This document shows, in pieces, positions 10,126-20,040 of a DNA stretch of 64,000 nt (the first letter of the stretch is position 1; each line of letters starts with the position of its first letter). The DNA lies in the NCBI GenBank assembly GCA_946122785.1, contig CAMGYJ010000011.1, forward strand, positions 13,082,001 through 13,146,000, given 5' to 3'. The notes below the pieces were generated by a model. The model was not told the origin of the DNA, searched no databases, and saw only the letters and a program-made list of their open reading frames with translations. This stretch comes from Linum tenue. Its lineage: Eukaryota > Streptophyta > Magnoliopsida > Malpighiales > Linaceae. The position numbers and the translations under genes are program-made.

Positions 10126-11373
10126 ATGCTCGTTTGGGGCACCCACACTCAGGTCGTCTGTCTGCTATGTTTAAACAAATCACTTTTGGGAAAGAATCTA
10201 GTTGGAACTCCTATCAATCACTCTTGTACTAGTTGCGTGGAAGCCAAAACTTCAACTATTTCTTTTACGTCCAGTACTACTGTGATAAATGAGCCTTTTC
10301 ACATTATTCATACTGATCTTTGGGGGCCTTCCCCCACCATTTCTCGTCTGGGATTTAAATATTTTGCTCTGTTCATAGATCATGCTACTCGGTACACCTG
10401 GATCTATTTTCTTTGGCTCAAATCTGAATTTCGTTCTGCTGCTATTGAATTTCTTGATATGATCCAAACTCAATTCAATAGAACAGTCAAAATTATTCGT
10501 TCTGATCCTGGCGGGGAATTTAGTTCAATTCCTTTGCATGAAGTCTATCGCTCCCGAGGAATTCTTAGCCAAATGTCTTGTCCCGGAGTTTCTCAACAAA
10601 ATGGCCTAGTTGAAAGGAAAAATAGGCATGTGATAGAACTTACTCGGGCCTTACTCATTCATTCTTCTGTTCCTAGTCGTTTTTGGCCAGAAGCGGTAGT
10701 GACTGCAGTCCGGCTAATCAACTATCAAATCACTCCCGTTCTCAATCAAAAGAGTCCCTATTTTTTTCTTTATGGTCATCATCCCGATTACTCTAGATTG
10801 CGAGTATTTGGTTGTCTTTGCTTCGTTCTTCTTCCCAAACGTGAGCGTACAAAATTAACATCCAAAACTGTTCGTTGTGTCTTTCTTGGGTATAGCACTG
10901 TTCACAAAGGATACCTATGTTTTGATCCCTCAACACAACGTATGAGGATTGCGGGCTCTGTTGTTTTCTTTGAGAATCAAAGTTTTTATCCTACCACATC
11001 TATCTCTGACATTGCTTTTCCTAGTGGTACGATGCGGCTGCCCATTTTTGGTGATGATTTAGAGGATGATCCTCTTATTACCAATGATCCTGCAGAAGCT
11101 CCCTCCTCTCCTGATCTGTCCTCCCATGAACCGAGCACCCCTGGATCCTCTTCAGCATCTTCCACTTCCAGCGGCCCTTTATTGTCCTCCTCGGCTCCTT
11201 CCTCACCAGATGACCACGATGCACAGATTCTTCCCAGGAGGTCTTTGCGCTCCAATAAGGGAGTACCACCACCTAGCATGCATGATTATGTGACTTATAG
11301 TGTGGACACTCTCATTGTTCCTACTACCTTTAAACAGGCTCATGGAAATCCCATATGGGATCGAGCAATGTAG
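10126..11373 (+). pseudogene. Copia integrase
   Basis: Just upstream, HARLGHPHSGRLS (about 10117-10155, behind an in-frame TGA) is the GAG-pre-integrase signature in another frame. In this frame the catalytic-core aspartates and glutamate are recognisable in HTDLWGP, IRSDPGGEF and NGLVERKNRH, followed by the usual LRVFGCLCFVLLPKRERTK and the serine-rich linker. It ends at TAG 11371-11373 just before the reverse transcriptase. Confidence 0.88.
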
Positions 11374-11388
11374 GAGGAATTCGGAGCT

Positions 11389-12346
11389 TTGGAAGCCAAC
11401 CGTACCTGGACAGTGGTTGATCATCCTGTCCCATGTCCTCCCACTATCGGTTGTCGCTGGGTTTATGCCATCAAGGTCCTTCCCGATGGCAAAATTGAAA
11501 GAAACAGAGCTCGCCTTGTTGCTCTAGGCTATACTCAAGAACATGGAGTGGATTACAATGAGACTTTTGCGCCGGTAGCTAAGATGTCCACCGTACGTAC
11601 CCTGCTCGCTATAGCTGCTCTTTTTAACTGGCCTCTTTATCAATTGGATGTGAAGAACGCTTTCCTCCATGGTGACTTGGAGGAAGTGATATATATGGAA
11701 AGACCACCTGGTTACACTGTTGTGAGGGAAGATCAAGTCTGTTTATTGCATCGGTCTCTATGGTCTCAAACAGACACCTCGCGCTTGGTTTGAAAAATTC
11801 CAGGGCACGATCATACAACTGGGGTTTCAGCAAAGTCTCAATGATCCATCTCTCTTTACTCAGGTAACCACGGTTGGCATTGTTGTCCTTCTTCTCTATG
11901 TCGATGATATGGTGATTACTAGAATAGATCCAAAGGGGATTTCACGTCTTAAAGATGGACTGAAACAAGCTTTCAGCATCAAGGATCTTGGGAATCTATC
12001 CTACTTCCTCGGTCTGGAAGTTAGTCGCAATGATCGTGGTATTCTTCTCAGTCAATAGAAATACATATCAGACTTGCTCAGTGATCATAATTTTGATAAC
12101 TGCCATCCAGTTAAGACTCCCATGGAACTGAATTTGAAGCTACAGAAAGACAGAGGTGGGGATCCTCTCAAAGATGGGTCTCAATACTGCAGTATCGTGG
12201 GAAGTCTTATCTATATGTCAGCTACTCGTCCTGATATTTCTTATGCAGTTCAGGTGGTTAGTCAATTCATGACTACTAGTCGTCATTGGTACTTGGGAAA
12301 CAAATTGATGCTAATTGATCGGCATCAATTTGGGGGAGGATGTTAG
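11389..12346 (+). pseudogene. Copia reverse transcriptase, frameshifted, RNase H missing
   Basis: The N-terminal half is intact ([39 protein letters not shown]). A frameshift near 11755 then moves the rest to another frame, where the active site YVDDM is at 11897-11911 and the run SLIYMSATRPDISYAVQVV appears. A TAG is at 12056-12058. After VVSQFMTTSRHW the text jumps within a few codons to the polypurine tract, so RNase H has been deleted. Confidence 0.88.
12329..12340 (+). promoter_or_regulatory. Copia polypurine tract
   Basis: TTTGGGGGAGGA lies immediately before the 3' LTR, where plus-strand DNA synthesis is primed. Confidence 0.85.
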
Positions 12347-12690
12347 CGTATTAAGAGTTATGGGCTATGATTTATTGTGATGTAATCAGGTGTTTAGTGA
12401 GGCCCATGTAGTTAAGCCCATCGTAGAAGCCATGCAGGCCCATGCACAGGTTAGAGTGACGTGAGCTGAGTCTAACCTAGGCATGTCGAGGGTATAAGGT
12501 GTAGGAGAAGTGGAGTGCCGCCTGTAACTTGTGTGTTCTCTGATCATCTCAGCAAATCAGTAGTTGAAGAGCATTCAAAGCTCTCCCGTGGATTAGTCCT
12601 GGATAATCTCCAGGGATACCACGTAAACTCCGGTGTCTGTGTTCATTTACTTTTCCGTAAAACCACATTCAGTTTCTGCATCTGTTAACA
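12341..12690 (+). repeat. Copia 3' LTR
   Basis: This is a 350-bp copy of the 5' LTR with the same TGTTAG...TTAACA ends, followed by the target duplication CAAGT. Confidence 0.93.
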
Positions 12691-12702
12691 CAAGTTCACC
12701 TC
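12691..12702 (-). pseudogene. P450 pseudogene exon 2, first codons
   Basis: GAGGTGAACTTG on the minus strand (EVNL) follows an AG acceptor (GATGGCAG) and includes the Copia target duplication. It joins in frame to 8162 after removal of the retrotransposon. Confidence 0.85.
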
Positions 12703-12747
12703 CTGCCATCAATTATTATATGCACACATTTATTCTTACGTAGAAAG

Positions 12748-15190
12748 TAGGGGTGGGCATTGGAGCGGTCAACCCGCTCCAAACCGCACCAAACTGATTT
12801 TGCGGTCAAGCCAAACCGCACCATTAGTCTTGCGGTCTAAATGCGGTCTGAATTTTTTGCGGCTTGCGGTTCGTGGTGTGGTCAATCCGAAACCGCACGA
12901 TTGCGGTTCAAAACTGCAAACCGCTAAAGTAAACTCTCACTCGAAATCGGCAGGTCGCCTTCCGCCATCTCCCCCATCCTCTCGCTACCCGTTCTCCCCC
13001 AACCTCTCGCTCGCTACCACATCTTCTCGTTCGTCTCGACGTCGCACAACACCAAGAGGTGAGAGCTCCCGAAATTCCTAGATCAAGCCCATCTGGACCT
13101 TTCATACCCTCGGAGCTACAGTGCTTGGTTTTGCTCTCTCCTTCTCCGGATTTTAGTTGTCCCTGTACCCCTTTGTGGGTTTTCTACTAGGCATAGATTC
13201 TAGATACTCTAACAGCCCCTTTCTGGGATTTCAGTAGTTCCTTTGTCCATTTGCCCCTTCAATTTGAAACTGCCCGTTGAATCTGGCACTTGCTTTCTAT
13301 TGAGTACTGAATCTTGCTGTCTTTGGTATTGGAATGGTGATCGAGAAGGGTATGGATTAGATATCAATAAGGAATGGTGATCGAGAGTTTCCAACCAACC
13401 AAATGGAATAAGAGCTTAATATTTATTTCACATTCAATAGTTCAAACCTCCATTATTATCTTGAATCTGATGTTTCTTAATGGTTAGTGCTGAAGTCAGT
13501 TATGCTGTTAGTCTGCAACCCTTGTGTGTCCATGATTAGACTCCGGTTGATTTAGAATGGATCCAGAGCTGTTTCTTACTTTGACTTAGAGATTTCTTAT
13601 TGCGTTGATCTTTGAATCTGTGTATTTAGGTTCCGGGAATCCTGAAAATTAGATACATCGAGCAAACTACAGTTGGAAGCGCTGCAGCTTTAGGTCTCTT
13701 CTTGGAGCAGGAAGCAAGATACAACTCCATCAATTTCTCTCTTTGTTTAACTAGCTAGTGTATTTCCTCATTTTCTAACTATTTTCTTTCATCTGTTTAT
13801 AAGGGTGTAGTGAATCTGTGAATTCTATATCAATCAGTAGGGAAATGGTAAGTCTGGTTTCTCTTTTGTGTGTGTTATTGTCCTGTTTACTGCGGCAGAA
13901 TATCGAGCTGTAGCTGTTTCTTTGTTTGCTTGTCTGCTTAATTAGACGATGTTTGCCTCTGTTTCATCTTGGACATATTTGTTTCATTTATGCCAGTATG
14001 TTCAAAAGCATGTTCTGATAATTTGTAATCGGATTCAATAAGAATTTGTTCATGAAAGAAACCCTTCAGAAAGAAAGAGGAAAGAGTGTGGTTAGTTTCT
14101 TTTAGTTTTCTGTTAGTTTGATGAACAATAACTCTGGATCAGCTGCTTACGCTCAATCTTACATTTAGAAGAGCTCTTCTTTTCATTCATTCTACTTCTC
14201 TTTTATGGCTTTTACTTTTGGGGTTACTTCCATTATATATTCTTCTATGTCTCTGTGTCTGTACTATTCATGTAAAAGGTTGTAGAGCTTCTAGCTTTCT
14301 TCTTTGATCATACCATTTGTACACAAGGTACAACAAAAGAAATGGGTTATTGCACATTTCTCATCTTTGTATTGTCACCAGCAACATGGGCAGGACAAAA
14401 GTATTAAAACTTTGGTGATTACTGCTAACTGGGTAACTGAAATTTCTGTGTTAAAACTAAAACAAAGGCCATTTCTGCATTCTCCATCAGTAGGAGGCCT
14501 CTGTGAAAAAACAAATGAACCTTTGGGGTTTTTCTTAGAAAGCTTCTGCTTAAGTTCCAAGAACAGTGCCTGATTTTCCTGGTTGAGAAGCTGTGCTTTC
14601 TTCCTTAGCCTCTCATTTTCATTCAATATGTAGCTGTTCATTCATTAGTGTCTTCCTGGTTCGATTGTATTGTTAATCTTTTGTTTCAACTTGGCAAATT
14701 CTTAGGGTGATGGAGACAGTGCTCTAGACAGGTTGTGACAGAAGAAGGCTGTTTGAAAATCGTTATCTAGTTGTGGGAGGGGAAGTGTTTGTAGTGGATG
14801 AGCCTTGTTTTAATTTTGTGGGTTCTGCTTCGATGGATTTATGTTTTATTCGACATAATTCATGAACATTTGCCAAGTTACAGCTTCATTCCGTTCGCCA
14901 GTAGTCATTAGCATAAGGCGTGCTCTGTTTCGGTGGCTAGAGAAACAGAGTGTTGATGCTCTCGGTCTCGGTTGGTAATGACAGTAGTAATTTTATTTAA
15001 TTCATAATGAATTGCGGTCAAACATGCGATGCGGTCCAAATCGCTCCAAACCGCTAACATATGCGATTTGATTTGACCGCACCAATAACATTGCGGTCGA
15101 ACAAGCGGTGCGGTCCAATTGAATGCGGTGCGGTTCGGTTTATATCAATACGGTGCGGTGCGGTCCGAACCGCACCGATGCCCACCCCTA
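12748..15190. mobile_element. hAT element carrying gene fragments, 2443 bp
   Basis: The ends TAGGGGTGGGCATTGG and CCGATGCCCACCCCTA form an inverted repeat. An exact 8-bp target duplication, GTAGAAAG, lies at 12740-12747 and 15191-15198. Both subterminal zones repeat GCGGT(C/T) words (12770-12930 and 15010-15180), as often seen in hAT elements. No transposase is visible. The middle 2 kb looks like captured host sequence: a pyrimidine-rich leader-like block (12950-13090), exon-like stretches, and a LITTLE ZIPPER-like fragment on the minus strand. It sits in intron 1 of the P450. Confidence 0.9.
14480..14641 (-). pseudogene. Captured LITTLE ZIPPER (ZPR)-like gene fragment
   Basis: The minus strand encodes NSYILNENERLRKKAQLL followed by NQENQALFLELKQKLSKK, then a short tail with SQRPPTDG. 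This is the leucine-zipper core of plant LITTLE ZIPPER proteins, small inhibitors that pair with class III HD-ZIP transcription factors. The N-terminal part of the family (MERLNSKLY-type) is missing: a stop codon lies just before the ATG at 14641. I see no intact gene, so I treat it as a fragment carried by the hAT element. The zipper itself is uninterrupted, so a short peptide is possible. Confidence 0.75.
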
Positions 15191-15274
15191 GTAGAAAGAG
15201 TCAAATCAGTACCTACGTTATAATTAATTGGAAGCAATTTTGGAATATCTAATCACCAATTAATTACTAGCTAC

Positions 15275-15807
15275 CTGGCCTGTTTGGGCACTTTCTCGAA
15301 TCCGATTGACCAGCAACCCGATTTCCTCCTCCCTCAAAGCGTGGCAGGACTGGATTTTCTTGTTGGTGAGGAGATGAAGCACGCACAGTCGTCTGGCCTG
15401 CCTCCAGTGCTCGCCGTAGCGAGCGTTGGCGATGTCTTTGTTATCGTAGAGAAGCTTCTTAGCGGTTTTCAGATCTGGCCGGTCGGCGGAGATGAGGTCG
15501 TTGGTCTTCATCACCTCACGCGCCGCCTTGGAGGTGGAGACCACTAAACTAATACCGGCCTGCTGCCAAAGTGGAGCAGCATGAGGTCAGGGCCACCGTA
15601 GCGCTTCGCCAAGCCGGGGAAAGTTCGGTGAGGATACTTTCCCACTTGGTGGAGGTTCCCAAGGATCGGCAGCTTCGGCGGCCGTCGGGCTTTGTTTCCT
15701 GGCTGCGATCGTTTGTTGCTGCTGCTGATAATATTCCTGATGATGATGAGTAGTACTGCAGCAGCAAACACGCCGGCGGCCAGCACAAGTAAAGGTACTA
15801 CTGCCAT
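15275..15807 (-). pseudogene. P450 pseudogene exon 1
   Basis: It starts [20 protein letters not shown], a signal anchor for the ER membrane, then a basic linker and [20 protein letters not shown]. At 15544-15548 the word TTAGT is repeated, adding 5 bp; this creates a TAG and shifts the frame. The second frame continues with VSTSKAAREVMKTNDLI and GEHWRQARRLCVLHLLTNKK to RIRESAQTGQ and a GT donor (15273-15274, GTAGCTAG). Confidence 0.9.
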
Positions 15808-18480
15808 GGCTTATCGATCAATTATACGCTTTCTTTCTGCAATATAATTCCATCTGATATTGATTCATGTCTATATATTTCCCCCAAAGTATTTTATTTT
15901 AGGAGCACCTGCCATATGACCTCTAGCGTCCTGTCGTTATAATGCTAATCAATATTCTCCATCTTCTACTCACCAAGTATTTTAGGAGAGCGTGGTTTGA
16001 TTAAGTATATTTTAGGAGTTTGTTCCCTCCAATTGGTCCTTGTTTTTCTATTTAATTGGGATCTTTCATGAATGATGTACTTCAATATTTATATTTAGAG
16101 AAAGTGAATAGTTTGGAATTTTTTATGTCTCAAATAAGAGAGCTATTTTACTAGCGAATAAAGACTTAGTCTAGTGATTCTAACGTTGATTTTTCTTTCT
16201 TACTACATACAATTGAAATTGTTATTTATTTCATCAACCTTAACATATATAGTAAAAACAAAGTAGAGAAAAGAAGTGATTACATTAGTGTCTAAGAGCA
16301 CTTCTGTAGTAATATATCCTAACAATCACGAGATGGAGTCATCACAGTTTATCGTGATCCACCCGTTTGAAAATAAATATTATTATTTATTATTATTATT
16401 AGTTAGAATAATTAAGTCCCGAGTAATCACACGTAAAAGTACTGTTCCATAAGAAAATTTCGGATTCACTATTCACCAAGGGGTTTTGGGTTCAGCTGCG
16501 GCTAATCTTAGGTGAGTCTGTATGTATGTATCACTTTGGGCTGGTCAAGTTTTAAACGTGGGTGAATTTATTTCTCCCATTAAATAGGGAGGCTCACCTA
16601 AAACTGACAGCACTGAAAAACCACTTCCTCTACTTCACCTACTCTATCCTTTTTATCTCTTTTTTGCATCGTTTCCTCACCCGTCTTTTGCCGGAGCCAA
16701 ATCGCCGCCGATAGAGTAGCCTATTTCTTCCAGATATTCAATCAGGATAACACCCGTAGTGTGTAGATCAAGGGCGAATCGGAGTAGGTTTACTTCTCAG
16801 AAACGGTTGCGCTGAGCTCCAGCCTTTGAGCGGTGCGGTCTTTGAAGAGTCGCAAGTATTTCTGATTGCGTACCCTTTTCCATCTTCCCCAAACTCCGCT
16901 CCCAACAGGTTCACCAGTTTCGGTGACCTGGTAGAATCGCCGATTACCGAATTGAAGAGATTGCCAGATTCATTAGTTTGAGATGGTCATGAAGAGGTGC
17001 GTGGTGGTTTATGGATGGTAAAAAAAAGGAGAAGCTGGTGGTTTGGAAAAAGATTAGAATGGTTTGGTCTTGCATGGATGGAGATTGTTGCTCCTATTCT
17101 GAACACATCTTTGATTTATGCCATGCTCCAGCTGTCGTGCATCAATTCCCTTTTCCAATTGCAATATGTGCATGGGTAACACATTAATTGCAGCCCATAG
17201 CATGACACTCGGTGGCCACTTTTCTCCTCTCCTCTCTTAATTAACTTTAGGACTTCACTTTATTATGATACTTTTTTTTATATAAACTCATTTTTCCTTG
17301 TTAGTATATGTAAAATGTTCTCTATCTTCTTTACTTTTGTATATTTTCGTACTACTTTACAGTTTAGGACAAAAGAACGAGTACAAGTGCTTCAATTTTT
17401 TGTTTAGTTAATTAACTGCTTCATGGTAACACTAAGATGAGATTATTACCCCAAATTGTGTCAATGGATTGACGTCTCAAACTACATATATGGCCGCAAT
17501 GCCCCACCATTTTCCCTTCTGAATAGACTATCGACTGGGGATTATTCAAATAAGAACTAAAGCATCTCATTGTCGATTCTAATAGGACGATATTTACCTG
17601 CAACCCAGTTTGCAGGCTCCGCCTACAACCTGTATGGGTGGAGGTACACTATTGGTTGAGTTCTTTTTTTTTTTGTTTGCAATTAAATGTTAATGGAAGC
17701 AGATTTCTTTTTTGTTTACCTGCCATGTTCTCATCTGTTTCGTAAAATGAATTTTAATGAAATGCGATTCCTTTTTTTAACTTAATTTTATTATTAGACA
17801 TGATTTACATAACATTATTTTATAATAATTATGTAACAAATATATCATGTAAAACTTACAAAGAGATAACTATTTTTTACGTATCAATTAAACGTAACAT
17901 ATTATGCAAGTTTTTTCTGATGATGATGAGATTCTACACAAAACTTATCGAGGGATAGCGATTTCTTATGTATCAATTAAATATACATAATAAAAACTTT
18001 ATTTAATATAAGTTGAATGAAATTAAAATTTCTAAATTTTAACAAAATTGTTGACCATCTCATCAATTGCCACTACACAAATTTTTCGTACGGTCAATTA
18101 GTTTTGCATAACAATATCATCAAATATGATACTTATCTTAACATAATTAACTTACTATTAAATACAATATTCACATCACATCAATTTGCATTACACAATG
18201 GTTCCACTAATTAAGTTAATTTTACATAATAGTTCAATAGACTTATCACTTAATTTTATTATTATAGCACATATTATGATAGAGTTACACAATATTGTTT
18301 TATAACAACTACGTAAATTACAACTACCTTGCATAGAACCTATAAGAGGATAATTACTTTACGTATCAACTAAACAAACTTATTGCATAAGTATTATGTA
18401 ACAATTAAGATACTAAGTAAACCTTATGAAAGAATAATTGTAAGATTTGTGAATTATTTGATTTCAATTAAATCATTAAT
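15808..18480. other. AT-rich spacer, no confident gene
   Basis: The region upstream of the P450 holds a short inverted repeat at about 16508-16603 (TTAGGTGAGTC ... GGCTCACCTAA), a leader-like block with pyrimidine-rich tracts (16610-16990), and a very AT-rich part from 17640 on with many ACATAA / TTACATAAT words. The latter is probably the body of the Helitron that ends at 18545, but its 5' end is not identified. Confidence 0.45.
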
Positions 18481-18485
18481 TGAGT

Positions 18486-18545
18486 AGATAAAACTTTAAA
18501 CGTAGTTAAATTATTAACGCAGCGAAGTGTGGGCTAGAAAACTAG
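18486..18545 (+). mobile_element. Helitron 3' terminus
   Basis: The end reads AACGCAGCGAAGTGTGGGCT then AGAAAACTAG, with CTAG as the last four bases and T next, as in plant Helitrons (CTRR-T). A GC-rich hairpin-like motif shortly before the end, often GCGAAGCGCGGGC in related families, is present in decayed form. Similarity to the other duplicated segment (3656 onward) starts exactly at this boundary, which supports it. Confidence 0.6.
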
Positions 18546-18830
18546 TAAACCATTAATTATAGAATTGAATCATTAGAAGAAAGGGGGAAAAAAACAAAAC
18601 AGGATTGAATCTTTTGATTGCGGTCCAGCACATTCTCACTCATGACTCCAAAACAATGGAAGTGGTTACTGATGACACTGATCAGCTATAATAATAATCC
18701 CATAACTAATCAAGTAATTAACTTAATCACTACGTATGTGACAAATAACAAGTTGCTTCAGTGCTTCTTCTTGTAATTGGAAACTTTATCCCTTTACTAA
18801 CTTCTTCTCTAATACAATTATGAGTTGTAA
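18546..18830. repeat. Duplicated segment, right copy (left copy 3656-3960)
   Basis: Same order of words as the left copy, including ATTGCGGTCCAGCACATTCT against ATTGCGGTACAACACATTCT. It begins at the Helitron boundary. Confidence 0.75.
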
Positions 18831-20040
18831 AACACTTCATGTTTATTGTTATTTTATTATTGTAAGGGTTTATACTTCTATAATAGTATCAAAAAATGTA
18901 GTTAACCCGGCCACCAGTTGCAAGTGCATCTTGCTAATCACTAAAAAAATTAGCGTGGCCCCGGCTATTTGGCCGGAGGAAGGTATATAAGGTATGAAAT
19001 TTGATAATGTAATGGGGTGTATAGCTTATTGTTGTATAGTTTTTTTTTGGAAACACGTGACATCTCGTATATTTTACCCTACGAAAATTAGTTACCCAAG
19101 AGGTAGAGTTTTAGTGACGCATTCGATTTGTCCAACCAAAGATTGCATCACATATTGATCATACTCTGTGTTTGGCCCGACTTTTATAGGTGGTTTGCTT
19201 CTTCAAAAGATTAAGTGAGGCCGAACACCTCTATAAGCTCAATTTTTGTAAAATTAAAAAAAATTATAATATATAAGCATAAGCTCTAATTTGAAAATTC
19301 GTCAAAAAACTGTTTTAAAAATATAAGATTATCCTACCAAAAAAAAAAAGAAAAAAGAAAATACAAGATTATCCTTACCGTTTTTTTTAGAAAACATACT
19401 TTTCTTCATCTATATAATTTAAAATAGAATAAATTAGAAATTAATATGAATTCATATAAAGTAAATTTAACAATACCTATTTTGACTACTTTTTATTCTT
19501 TCAAATTTTTACTCGTATTTTCTATTTTTTGTTAATATTACATTTCTTTTATATTTAATAATATGAATATTGAAGTTTTAAATCAATAAAATATGTAGGT
19601 TATTGTCAAGTTATTGGGCCTGGGCCGACATGATTTAGTTCAGAGCAGAAGCCCAGTCGGAAACTATACGAGTAGTAAGATTTATCAAGTTAGTGGGCCT
19701 TGGGCTTAATATGTAGTTTGCAACACAGACCATATTGTAAGATTGTTGGGGTTAATAGAAAGGCCTAGGAACAGTTCCGGTCAAAATGGCCTACGAGAAC
19801 AACACAGACTATATATGCACTCTATTTGAATTTAACCTTTTAAGGCCCATTCACCCTACTGTTGTAGGTGTTCACTTAGATGAGTATTTCACATTCGTCT
19901 ATATTGTCTCAACTCTCAACCCACACAAGGGATTTTCTTAGTCTATCTATATATGTTCTCGAGAACTTTACTTGTTTACTTCAGGTAAATTAATCCTTCT
20001 GGGAATTTCAGGGAATTCAAACAAATAGGCTATCACAATA
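18831..20040. other. AT-rich spacer
   Basis: No gene seen. Positions 19600-20010 hold a promoter-like or LTR-like block (GGGCC words and an ACTATATATGCAC motif near 19808) that I could not assign. Confidence 0.4.

Larger units (their letters stand above)
8163..12690 (+). mobile_element. Ty1/Copia LTR retrotransposon, complete ends, defective coding
   Basis: The element is bounded by two direct LTRs (8163-8511 and 12341-12690) starting TGTTAGCG and ending TGTTAACA. An exact 5-bp target duplication, CAAGT, lies at 8158-8162 and 12691-12695. A primer-binding site and a polypurine tract sit in the right places. The domain order gag, protease, integrase, reverse transcriptase is that of Copia. 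Several stops, frameshifts and a missing RNase H domain make it non-autonomous. It lies in exon 2 of the P450 in the opposite orientation. Confidence 0.95.
5883..15807 (-). pseudogene. CYP71-like cytochrome P450 pseudogene, broken by three transposons
   Basis: Read from right to left this is one P450 gene: exon 1 at 15275-15807, exon 2 in pieces at 12691-12702, 7854-8162 and 6611-6696, and exon 3 at 5883-6510. P450s of this type are ER-anchored monooxygenases of specialised metabolism. It keeps the N-terminal anchor, the proline-rich hinge ([14 protein letters not shown]), the I-helix (GGTDTTS), the K-helix (KETIRLHPP) and the haem site (FGAGRRCCPG). It is dead: a 5-bp duplication with an immediate stop near 15544, a 1-bp insertion near 6411-6416, a nonsense codon at 6006-6008, a Copia and a Mutator-like element in exon 2, and a hAT element in intron 1. 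Wording such as GEHWRQARRLCVLHLL suggests the CYP71A group; the exact subfamily is not settled. Confidence 0.9.

Noticed and set aside
16508..16603. MITE with TTAGGTGAG inverted ends
   Set aside because: The inverted repeat is only about 11 bp and no target duplication is clear.
19600..20010. Solo LTR
   Set aside because: A promoter-like block is present, but I found neither matching ends nor a target duplication.
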